Shown here: piece after piece, positions 1-5,832 of the stretch
Layout of the letters: every line of letters starts with the position of its first letter
Position numbering within the stretch: position 1 is the stretch's first letter
Source: JAZGAE01 sp036475545
GTDB lineage: Bacteria > Pseudomonadota > Alphaproteobacteria > DATDPM01
Direction of reading: 5' to 3'
NCBI GenBank assembly: GCA_036475545.1
Contig: JAZGAE010000030.1
Span: 1 to 6,436 of the forward strand
DNA: 6,436 nucleotides
Made by a program: the position numbers and the translations under genes
Notes under the pieces: generated by a model
What the model saw: only the letters and a program-made list of their open reading frames with translations
What the model was told of the DNA's origin: nothing
The model's database searches: none

Positions 1-234
1 CGTCTCGCCACTGCCCCCCTTGGAACGGCGCCTCACGCCTCGCTTCAGGCTCGCCCCCCGTGTTCGTGGAAGCCCTGCATGAGGCCGCACCCGGCCTTGA
101 GGAGGCCGAAGCGGATATATCATCCCCTGCGAGCCTTGACCAAGGGGTTTGCGCCGATTCCGGCGGAAATCGGGGAAAGACGGGCAATTCCGCCCTCTCG
201 CGCCCCAATGGACTGATCGCACCGGTGGTTAGAG
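1..234. other. Stretch without a convincing gene, rich in inverted repeats
   Basis: No frame here gives a recognisable protein. Several inverted repeats can be read directly: CGGCCT/AGGCCG at 92-97 and 103-108 with a 5-base loop; CCCCT/AGGGG at 124-128 and 143-147, enclosing CCTT/AAGG at 134-137 and 142-145; CCGATT/AATCGG at 154-159 and 168-173; and GGCGGAA/TTCCGCC at 162-168 and 188-194. The last two overlap, so they could form alternative structures. A 45-codon ORF (79-216, +) starts with ATG six bases after GGAAG, but its product resembles nothing I know. The stretch may be the tail of a neighbouring transcription unit or a dispersed intergenic repeat; the sequence alone does not decide. 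Confidence 0.45.
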
Positions 235-246
235 AAAGTTAACTTT
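235..246. promoter_or_regulatory. 12-bp perfect palindrome, candidate operator of the LdtR-like gene
   Basis: The sequence AAAGTTAACTTT is a perfect dyad lying 48 bases before the GTG start of the MarR-type regulator, in an AT-rich patch within otherwise GC-rich DNA. MarR proteins are dimers that bind palindromes and commonly repress their own promoters, so autoregulation is a natural inference. No second copy is seen before bioF. The promoter itself is not clear: TATACG at 273-278 resembles a -10 box but sits very close to the start codon and has no good -35 partner. Confidence 0.4.
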
Positions 247-294
247 TTTCAGGTAGTTATTGGAGCACCAGCTATACGAAGGGGTGAGGTTGAC

Positions 295-780
295 GTGAAA
301 CAGGGTTATCTCGAGACGATCGGCTTGATCGAGCGGCTCCACCGCCAGTTCCTGGAAGTGGTGAAGGCGGAGCTCGACCGGCTGGGGATTCAGGACATCA
401 ACAACGTCCAAAGCCTCATCCTGTACAACATCGCCGACGATGAGGTAACCGTGGGCGAGCTCACCAACCGCGGCTACTACCTGGGCTCGAACGTCTCCTA
501 CAACCTCAAGAAGATGGTGGAGTACGGGTATCTGGAGCAGGAGCGCTCCCTCCACGACCGCCGCTCCTTCCGGGTGCGCCTCTCGGGGAAGGGCACGGAC
601 CTGCGCAACAAGATCGCGGCGATGTTCGAAAGCCACTCCGGCGAGCTGAGCGGGACAACCGTGACCGCGGAGGGGCTTGCCACCACCGGCGAGGCGCTGC
701 GGGGGCTGGAACGGTTCTGGACCGACGTCCTCAACAATCCGAACCGCGCCCAACGCGATGACGCGCGGCTTCGCGCCTGA
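295..780 (+). CDS. ldtR: LdtR-like MarR-family winged-helix transcriptional regulator
   Basis: Cytoplasmic DNA-binding regulator of 161 residues. The N-terminal YLETIGLIERLHRQFL helix (5-20), the GYYLGSNVSYNLKK recognition region (60-73) and the basic wing HDRRSFRVRLSGKG (87-100) match what I know of LdtR. The C-terminal helix with LERFWTD (138-144) completes the dimerisation domain. In Liberibacter and rhizobia, LdtR controls an L,D-transpeptidase gene and osmotic stress tolerance; no such target lies in this window. The GTG start is supported by a purine-rich site, AAGGGGTGAGG (279-289), five bases upstream, and the family N-terminus begins at this point. The gene is separated from the biotin operon by 220 bases, so it is probably its own transcription unit, perhaps autoregulated through the palindrome at 235-246. 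MarR-family membership is near certain; the LdtR name is likely. Confidence 0.88.
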   Translation: MKQGYLETIGLIERLHRQFLEVVKAELDRLGIQDINNVQSLILYNIADDEVTVGELTNRGYYLGSNVSYNLKKMVEYGYLEQERSLHDRRSFRVRLSGKGTDLRNKIAAMFESHSGELSGTTVTAEGLATTGEALRGLERFWTDVLNNPNRAQRDDARLRA

Positions 781-950
781 CCTCACGCGCCTAGACCCAA
801 TCAGTCGACCTTAATTCCCCTTCGCGTGCCGGCCGAGCCACGGCCGATGCCCCCGCATCGCCCTTCGCGCCGCGCCTGGCGGATCGCCTCGCCACGGCGC
901 AACGCAGCCGATTCCACCTGACCGGATTATGCTCTAGCGTCTTCCCCCCG
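781..950. other. Intergenic gap with two overlapping hairpins
   Basis: No gene is supported between the regulator and bioF. Two perfect 6-bp hairpins stand here: CGGCCG/CGGCCG at 830-835 and 841-846 with a 5-base loop, and CGATGC/GCATCG at 845-850 and 855-860 with a CCCC loop. They share bases 845-846, so both cannot be fully paired at once. Neither is followed by a T run, so they are not classic intrinsic terminators, though they may help end the upstream transcript. No bioB is present in this gap. Confidence 0.4.
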
Positions 951-979
951 TTGACATCCCCCGGCAGAGGCAAGACAAA
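951..979 (+). promoter_or_regulatory. Possible sigma70-type promoter of the biotin operon
   Basis: A perfect TTGACA (951-956) is followed after 17 bases by GACAAA (974-979), a weak -10 hexamer matching TATAAT at three of six positions. Transcription would start near 986, shortly before bioF. The -35 box and spacing are good and the -10 is poor, which would suit a weak or activated promoter. No BioR box (TTATMKATAA) and no BirA-type TTGTAAACC dyad is visible around it. Confidence 0.35.
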
Positions 980-999
980 GGTAGGCTCCCGTGTCTACC
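980..999 (+). repeat. Inverted repeat GGTAG/CTACC in the bioF leader
   Basis: GGTAG (980-984) and CTACC (995-999) form a 5-bp dyad separated by 10 bases, between the possible promoter and the bioF start. In RNA it would pair part of the ribosome-site-like AAAGGTAGG (977-985). In DNA it could be an operator half-site pair. The short stem makes chance occurrence quite possible. Confidence 0.25.
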
Positions 1000-1000
1000 C

Positions 1001-2218
1001 GTGCCGGCCAGGTTCATGCCCGAAGCCGATTACGCCCAGTTTTGCAACCGCCTTGGGAGCCAGGGGCGACGCCGCACGTTGCGCGCCATGGAACCGGCGC
1101 GGGACGGGCGCATCCGCGTTGGCGGCAAGCGCCTCGTCAACTTCTCGTCCAACGACTATTTAGGCCTTGCTCGGCACCCAGAGGTGATCCGCCGGGCCCG
1201 GGATTGGGCCGCCGAATGGGGCGCCGGGGCGGGGGCGTCGCGGCTCGTTTGCGGAACGCTGCCGCTTCACGAGCGGATCGAGGCGAAGCTCGCCGCAGGC
1301 AAGAGGACCTCGGCCGCCCTCTTGTTCGGCTCCGGCTATCAAGCGAACGCCTCGGTGCTTCCGGCGCTGCTGGATCGCCAGGTGCTGGGGGCCGAGCCGC
1401 TCGTCTTCTCGGACAAGCTGAACCACGCCAGCATCCACGCCGGGTGCCGGGCCGCCGGCGTGCGCCAGATCCGCTACCGGCACAACGACATGAACCATCT
1501 CGAGGACCTTCTGAAGCGGCGCGCCGCACAACCGGGGCCCCGGTTCATCGTGTCGGAGACCGTGTTCAGCATGGACGGCGACCGCGCCGACGTCGGGGCC
1601 CTCGCCGAGCTGGCGGAGCGCTTCGGGGCCTTCCTGTATCTCGACGAGGCCCATGCCACCGGTGTGCTGGGACCCGACGGGTTCGGCCTCTCGCCCGAGC
1701 ATCCCGGAGGCGCGCGGCTGGCCATGGGAACCTTCAGCAAGGCGCTCGGCGGCTTCGGCGCCTATGTCGCCTGCTCGACGCCGGTTCGCGACTACCTTGT
1801 CAACCATTGCGCCGGCTTCATTTTCTCCACGGCGCCCCCTCCGGCGGTGTTAGGCGCCATGGACGCCGCCCTCGATCTGTTGCCGGGCCTCGAGCCCGAG
1901 CGCCGGGCGCTGCAAGCCGGCGCGGAAAGGGTCCGCGCAGCGTTCCGCGCCGCCGGTCTCGACCATGGGCCGTCGACCACGCAGATCGTACCCGTGATGG
2001 TGGGCGGGGAAGAGGACGCGCTGGCCCTGAGCCGGGATCTGGAGGAGGAGGGGATCTTGGGCGTCGCCATCCGGCCGCCTACGGTCGCTGCCGGCACTAG
2101 CCGGGTCCGGTTTTCCCTCACCGCCGCCCACGGCGAAGACGATCTCGGCCGGCTCATGGAGGCGGTGCCACGGCTCGTGGAGCGGCGCCAAACCGTATCC
2201 TGCGAGGCGGCCGTATGA
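1001..2218 (+). CDS. bioF: 8-amino-7-oxononanoate (KAPA) synthase
   Basis: Cytoplasmic PLP enzyme of 405 residues that condenses pimeloyl-ACP (or pimeloyl-CoA) with L-alanine, releasing CO2, to give KAPA. Visible alpha-oxoamine synthase motifs are SNDYLGL (50-56), the acceptor loop HASIHAG (142-148), SETVFSMDGD (185-194), DEAHATGVLGPDG (215-227), the PLP lysine K247 in GTFSKALGGFG (243-253), and the C-terminal RPPTVAAGTSRVRFSL (358-373). Length and motif spacing fit BioF rather than 5-aminolevulinate synthase, and the biotin neighbours confirm it. The start is uncertain. GTG at 1001 puts SNDYLG where family members have it; ATG at 1016 would shorten the protein by five residues. Neither has a well-spaced ribosome site. 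The stop overlaps the bioH start as ATGA, implying translational coupling. Confidence 0.95.
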   Translation: MPARFMPEADYAQFCNRLGSQGRRRTLRAMEPARDGRIRVGGKRLVNFSSNDYLGLARHPEVIRRARDWAAEWGAGAGASRLVCGTLPLHERIEAKLAAGKRTSAALLFGSGYQANASVLPALLDRQVLGAEPLVFSDKLNHASIHAGCRAAGVRQIRYRHNDMNHLEDLLKRRAAQPGPRFIVSETVFSMDGDRADVGALAELAERFGAFLYLDEAHATGVLGPDGFGLSPEHPGGARLAMGTFSKALGGFGAYVACSTPVRDYLVNHCAGFIFSTAPPPAVLGAMDAALDLLPGLEPERRALQAGAERVRAAFRAAGLDHGPSTTQIVPVMVGGEEDALALSRDLEEEGILGVAIRPPTVAAGTSRVRFSLTAAHGEDDLGRLMEAVPRLVERRQTVSCEAAV

Positions 2219-2886
2219 CGGGAGCGCCCTGCCTGGTGCTCGTGCACGGTTGGGGATTCGATGCCGAGGCCTGGCGGCCGCTGCGGCGCGCGCTGGGCCG
2301 CTTGGAGACGGAGGTGGTGGACCTCGGCTTCTTCGGTCGCCCGCGAGTCCCGAATCTCGACGAACGCGGTCCGATCGTGGCCGCGGGCCATAGCCTCGGC
2401 TTTCTCTGGCTCCTGCGCGAGCGGCCCCTTCGCTGGCGGGGGCTCATCAGCATCGCCGGCATGCCTCGATTCACCCGTGCGCCGGGCTATGCGCAAGGGG
2501 TGGCGCCCGGTGTGCTCCGGCGCATGATGGCGCGTTTCACGGCGGAGCCGGCGGCGACTTGGCAGGACTTTCTCGCCCGCTGCGGCTGTGCGGGCGAGAC
2601 CAATGGCGCGCCGCCCCCGGGCGAGATGGACGTGGAGCGGCTGGGTCTGGGCCTGCGGTGGCTCGCCGAGTGGGACATGAGGCCGGCGCTGGAGGAGGAG
2701 ACCGCGCCCGTGCTGGCGCTCGCGGCCGACGACGACGCCATCCTGCCGGCGGCCTTGAGCGAGGCGGTGTTCGCCGCGCGTCCGGGGACCACGTTCGAGC
2801 TCGCCGGCGACGGCGGCCATGCCCTGCCCTTGAGCCGGCCGGAATGGTGCGCGGCGCGTATTCGCGCCTTCATGGACGGCCTTTAG
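2215..2886 (+). CDS. bioH: BioH-type alpha/beta hydrolase, pimeloyl-ACP methyl ester esterase
   Basis: Cytoplasmic esterase of 223 residues, inferred to remove the methyl group from pimeloyl-ACP methyl ester, ending the disguise introduced by BioC and freeing pimeloyl-ACP for BioF. It has the oxyanion-hole motif HGWG (11-14), the nucleophile elbow GHSLG with Ser60 (58-62), a likely acid Asp174 in ADDDAILP (171-178), and His202 in GDGGHALPL (198-206). It is somewhat short against E. coli BioH (256 residues), mainly in the cap between about 85 and 155. The ATG overlaps the bioF stop by four bases, and bioC starts on the base after its TAG. Its place between bioF and bioC matches pseudomonad bioBFHCD, which is the main reason to call it BioH and not BioG or a general hydrolase. 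Activity is not proved by sequence. Confidence 0.85.
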   Translation: MTGAPCLVLVHGWGFDAEAWRPLRRALGRLETEVVDLGFFGRPRVPNLDERGPIVAAGHSLGFLWLLRERPLRWRGLISIAGMPRFTRAPGYAQGVAPGVLRRMMARFTAEPAATWQDFLARCGCAGETNGAPPPGEMDVERLGLGLRWLAEWDMRPALEEETAPVLALAADDDAILPAALSEAVFAARPGTTFELAGDGGHALPLSRPEWCAARIRAFMDGL

Positions 2887-3828
2887 ATGACGCCGGACGC
2901 ATCGCATCCCGCCGCGCTGCCGGTAAAGGCGGAGGGCGCCGGCCCGGGGCGCCTGGACGCCGCACCGGTGCCGAGCGGGCGCAAGGCGGCGATCGCCCGG
3001 TCCTTCGATGCCGCGGCGGCGAGCTACGACGCCCATGCCGCCGTTCAGCGCGAGGTTGCGCGCCGCCTCGCGGACCGTATCGCCGGCCTCGACCTTCCCC
3101 CTGCGCCGCGAGTGCTCGAGATCGGCTGCGGCACCGGATTGCTGAGCGAGGCGCTGCTCCGCCGCTTGCCCGGGGCGCAGTGCCTGTTCACGGACCTCGC
3201 GCCGGCCATGGTGCGCCGCTGCCGGGAGAAGCTGTCGGCCCGCGGCGGCGTCGGCTTCGCGGTCATGGACGGCGAAGCGCCGGCCGTCGCGGGGGGCTTC
3301 GACCTGGTGACCTCCAGCTTCGCGTTTCAATGGTTCTTGGACCTTGGGGGCTCGGTCGATCGCCTGGCCCTGTGCCTGAAGGTTGGGGGACGCCTCGTGT
3401 TCTCCACCCTGGGCGCCGAGACCTTCGCGGAATGGCGCGCGGCCCATGCGGCGCTCGGGCTTCCCTACGGCGGCGCCGCCCTTTCGACCGCCGCCGCACT
3501 GCGGAGCCGGATCGGCGCGGTCGGCGAGGGAGGGGAGCCGCCGGCGCTGCGGGGCGCGATCGAGGAGGAGCGGATCCTGCGCCGCTATCCAGAGCCCCGC
3601 GCCTTCCTGCGCGAGCTCAAGGGTCTCGGCGCCGACGTGCCTGGTCCCGGGCACCGCCCTCTCACGGCGGGAAGCCTGCGGCGGCTGTTGCGCCGGATCG
3701 AGCGCGCGGCGGGGAACGGGGACGGCTTCGCGGTCACCTATCACGTTCTCTACGGCAGCTTCGTCAGGATCAAGGCCGCCTCCCACGCCGCGTCCCGGCT
3801 TTCCGCCGTGGCCGCGCCGTCGCGGTGA
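2887..3828 (+). CDS. bioC: Malonyl-ACP O-methyltransferase
   Basis: Cytoplasmic SAM-dependent methyltransferase of 313 residues that methylates the free carboxylate of a malonyl thioester so that the fatty acid synthase accepts it as a primer. The BioC signature ARSFDAAAASYDAHAAVQ (37-54) precedes class I motif I, VLEIGCGTG (76-84). FTDLAPAMV (101-109) carries the acidic SAM-binding residue D103, and FDLVTSSFAFQWF (138-150) with LKVGGRLVFSTLG (164-176) follows the usual BioC pattern. About 36 residues rich in Ala, Pro and Gly precede the signature, more than BioC usually has. An in-frame GTG at 2968 (residue 28) is another possible start, but I see no ribosome site for it. The C-terminal 17 residues are also low in complexity. 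The gene abuts bioH with no gap, and its TGA overlaps a GTG codon in the bioD frame. Confidence 0.92.
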   Translation: MTPDASHPAALPVKAEGAGPGRLDAAPVPSGRKAAIARSFDAAAASYDAHAAVQREVARRLADRIAGLDLPPAPRVLEIGCGTGLLSEALLRRLPGAQCLFTDLAPAMVRRCREKLSARGGVGFAVMDGEAPAVAGGFDLVTSSFAFQWFLDLGGSVDRLALCLKVGGRLVFSTLGAETFAEWRAAHAALGLPYGGAALSTAAALRSRIGAVGEGGEPPALRGAIEEERILRRYPEPRAFLRELKGLGADVPGPGHRPLTAGSLRRLLRRIERAAGNGDGFAVTYHVLYGSFVRIKAASHAASRLSAVAAPSR

Positions 3829-3829
3829 G
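3824..3829 (+). promoter_or_regulatory. Ribosome binding site that favours the bioD ATG start
   Basis: GGTGAG lies inside the last codons of bioC, four bases before ATG 3834. An in-frame GTG at 3825-3827 overlaps the bioC stop as GTGA but has no purine-rich site of its own. The visible site therefore favours ATG 3834 (211 residues), while the start-stop overlap would favour GTG 3825 (214 residues). Confidence 0.45.
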
Positions 3830-3833
3830 CGGC

Positions 3834-4469
3834 ATGGAGCTCTGGACGAGGGGTGTGTTCGTCACCGGGACCGACACCGGCGTCGGCAAGACGGTGGTTG
3901 CGGCTTGGCTCACCCGCGCGCTCGATGCCGATTATTGGAAGCCGATCCAGGCCGGTCTCGAGGACGAGACGGACACGGCGACCGTTCGCCGGCTGACCGG
4001 CTTGCCCCATGAGCGCTTTCACGAATCGGCGTATCGGCTCGAGGCGCCGCTGTCACCTCACGAAGCGGCGCGCAGGGAGGGCATCGTCATCGAGCTCGAC
4101 CGGATCAGGTTGCCCGCTGCGGATCGCTTGGTCGTGGTGGAGGGGGCCGGCGGCGTGATGGTGCCGATCAACGATCGGGCGTTCATGGCGGACCTGATCG
4201 CGAGGCTCGGGCTGCCGGCGGTGGTAGTGGCGCGCTCGGGGCTCGGGACCATCAACCATACCCTCCTGACCTTGGAGTCGCTCGAGGCGCGCGGCGTGGC
4301 GGTGGCCGGCGTGGTCATGAACGGTCCCCCGAACGAGGCGAACCGCCGGGCGATCGAGACCTTCGGCGCAGTCTCCGTCATCGCCGAATTTCCCCTGCTC
4401 GAGCCGCTGGAGGCCGGCACCCTTGCGGCGGCGGCGGCGCGCCTTGCGCCGGTCCTCGATCGCGCCTAG
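3834..4469 (+). CDS. bioD: Dethiobiotin synthetase
   Basis: Cytoplasmic ATP-dependent carboxylase of 211 residues that closes the ureido ring of DAPA with CO2 to give dethiobiotin. The P-loop GTDTGVGKT (12-20) lies almost at the N-terminus, as is typical. YWKPIQAG (34-41) carries the substrate-contact lysine K36, and VEGAGGVMVPI (102-112) is the family motif with acidic E103. ARSGLGTINHTLLT (133-146) and VVMNGP (160-165, the likely base-contacting Asn) complete the fold. Length is a little under the usual 220-230 residues. The start is ATG 3834, five bases after the bioC stop, with GTG 3825 as the alternative. The reading frame stays open far upstream inside bioH and bioC, but that is a high-GC shadow and not an N-terminal extension, since the P-loop belongs near residue 12. 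Confidence 0.95.
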   Translation: MELWTRGVFVTGTDTGVGKTVVAAWLTRALDADYWKPIQAGLEDETDTATVRRLTGLPHERFHESAYRLEAPLSPHEAARREGIVIELDRIRLPAADRLVVVEGAGGVMVPINDRAFMADLIARLGLPAVVVARSGLGTINHTLLTLESLEARGVAVAGVVMNGPPNEANRRAIETFGAVSVIAEFPLLEPLEAGTLAAAAARLAPVLDRA

Positions 4470-4478
4470 AAGGGGGCC

Positions 4479-5810
4479 ATGCCAGACCGAAGCGAGACCA
4501 TGCGCCGCGACCCGGTCGACCTCGACCGGGCGCACGTCTGGCACCCTTTCACCCAGGCCGGCCAGGACCCCGCGCCGGTCGAGATCGTCTCGGGCCAGGG
4601 GGCGACGCTGAAGGCCGCCGACGGCACCGAGTATCTCGACCTTATCTCGTCGTGGTGGGTCAACCTCCACGGCCACGCCCACCCCGCGATCGCGGCGGCC
4701 ATCGCCGAGCAGGCCGCCCGCCTGGAGCAGGTCATCTTCGCCGACTTCACCCACGCGCCGGCGGCGCGGCTGGCGGCGCGGCTCGCGGACCTGCTGCCGC
4801 AAGGGCTCGACCGGGTGTTCTTCTCCGACAACGGCTCCACGGCGGTGGAGGTGGCCCTCAAGCTCGCGCTCCAGTACTGGCGCAACCAGGGGCAAGAGGA
4901 GCGGCGGCGGTTCGCCGCGTTTTCCGGCGGTTACCACGGGGACACGGTGGGGGCCATGTCGGTGGGCGCGGGCTCCGGCTTCTTCGGCGCGTACGAGACC
5001 CTCCTGTTCGATGCCGAGATATTGCCGTTTCCCGAGACCTGGGACGGGGACGCGGAGATCGAGGAGAAGGAGGCGGCCGCCTTGGCTGCGGCGCGGCGCT
5101 TCCTGGACGCGCACGGGGGCGAAGTCGCCGGCGTGATCATCGAACCCCTGGTGCAGGGCGCCGGCGGGATGCGGATGTGCCGGCCCGGGTTCCTCCGGGC
5201 GCTCAAGGCGGCCGTGCGGGACGCGGGCGCGCTTCTGATCTTCGACGAAGTGATGACCGGGTTCGGCCGCACCGGGGCGATGTTCGCGTGTGAGAAGGCG
5301 GGGGTCACGCCCGATCTCGTCTGTCTCGCCAAGGGCCTGACCGGCGGGTTCCTGCCGCTCGCCGCGACCGTGTGCCGCGAGCAAGTCTTCGAGGCTTTTC
5401 TTGGACCGGAGTTCGACCGGGCCTTGGCCCACGGCCATTCGTTCACCGCCAACCCGCTCGGGTGCGCGGCCGCTCTCGCTTCGCTCGACCTGATCGAAAG
5501 CGAAGACAGCCTGGCGCGCGTGGAGGCGATGGCGAGACTGCACCGGGAACGGCTCGGGGATCTTGCGACGCGCTCCAACAAGGTCAGCCGCGCCCGGGTC
5601 CAGGGGTGCATCGCCGCGTTCGACGTCGCGGCGCCGGATGGCGGCTACACGTCGGCCGTCGGGCAAGATCTGAAGCGGTTCTTCCTGGAGCGGGGGCTAC
5701 TCATCCGCCCGCTTGGAAACGTCGTCTACCTGATGCCGCCCTACTGCATCGAGGATGATGAGCTTCACCGCGCCTACGATGCCATCGCCGAGGCGCTGCG
5801 GTACGTGTGA
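4479..5810 (+). CDS. bioA: Adenosylmethionine-8-amino-7-oxononanoate aminotransferase (DAPA synthase)
   Basis: Cytoplasmic class III PLP aminotransferase of 443 residues converting KAPA to 7,8-diaminopelargonate, normally with S-adenosylmethionine as amino donor. Diagnostic segments are VWHPFTQ (20-26), SSWWVNLHGHAHP (57-69), the PLP-phosphate loop DNGSTAVEVALK (117-128), SGGYHGDT (149-156), IFDEVMTGFGRTG (254-266), the PLP lysine K285 in CLAKGLTGG (282-290), HSFTANPLGCAAA (320-332) and RPLGNVVYLMPPY (410-422). The WW pair and the GYHGDT tyrosine belong to the substrate pocket and support BioA over other omega-aminotransferases. ATG 4479 is chosen because AGAAGG (4468-4473) stands five bases before it; an in-frame ATG at 4500 is possible. 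The gene follows bioD by nine bases and appears to end the operon. Some BioA relatives use lysine as donor; the donor cannot be fixed here. Confidence 0.95.
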   Translation: MPDRSETMRRDPVDLDRAHVWHPFTQAGQDPAPVEIVSGQGATLKAADGTEYLDLISSWWVNLHGHAHPAIAAAIAEQAARLEQVIFADFTHAPAARLAARLADLLPQGLDRVFFSDNGSTAVEVALKLALQYWRNQGQEERRRFAAFSGGYHGDTVGAMSVGAGSGFFGAYETLLFDAEILPFPETWDGDAEIEEKEAAALAAARRFLDAHGGEVAGVIIEPLVQGAGGMRMCRPGFLRALKAAVRDAGALLIFDEVMTGFGRTGAMFACEKAGVTPDLVCLAKGLTGGFLPLAATVCREQVFEAFLGPEFDRALAHGHSFTANPLGCAAALASLDLIESEDSLARVEAMARLHRERLGDLATRSNKVSRARVQGCIAAFDVAAPDGGYTSAVGQDLKRFFLERGLLIRPLGNVVYLMPPYCIEDDELHRAYDAIAEALRYV

Positions 5811-5832
5811 CGGCCTATTATGATAGAGGGTA

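Noticed and set aside
1..116. Minus-strand fragments at the left edge: a GTG at 36 reading out of the window, and a short frame ending at 45
   Set aside because: The first shows only 12 basic residues. The second is closed by a stop just upstream and is at most about 25 codons. Neither can be called a gene.
60..242. A 60-codon plus-strand frame starting at GTG 60
   Set aside because: It has no recognisable domain and no ribosome site, and it competes with a second frame over the same inverted repeats.
763..776. GCGCG/CGCGC hairpin at the end of the LdtR-like gene as a terminator
   Set aside because: It lies within the last codons, has a 5-bp stem and is not followed by a T run.
927..936. 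TTATGCTCTA as a BioR-type operator
   Set aside because: It matches only the first half of TTATMKATAA and has no dyad symmetry.
991..2100. A 369-codon plus-strand frame starting at GTG 991
   Set aside because: It overlaps bioF in another frame and gives an Arg-rich product without domains. Only its ribosome-site-like upstream sequence is of interest.
1792..3786. A 664-codon open frame on the minus strand across bioF, bioH and bioC
   Set aside because: Its product is a low-complexity Arg/Ala/Gly/Pro mixture with no domain, and it lies opposite three well-recognised genes. It is a product of high GC content.
2559..3833. A long upstream extension of the bioD frame through bioH and bioC
   Set aside because: BioD proteins begin about ten residues before the P-loop, and the upstream translation is Arg-rich noise in the shadow of bioH and bioC.
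4053..5666. A 537-codon open frame on the minus strand opposite bioD and bioA
   Set aside because: It shows the same low-complexity basic composition and no motif, while the plus strand carries complete BioD and BioA motifs.
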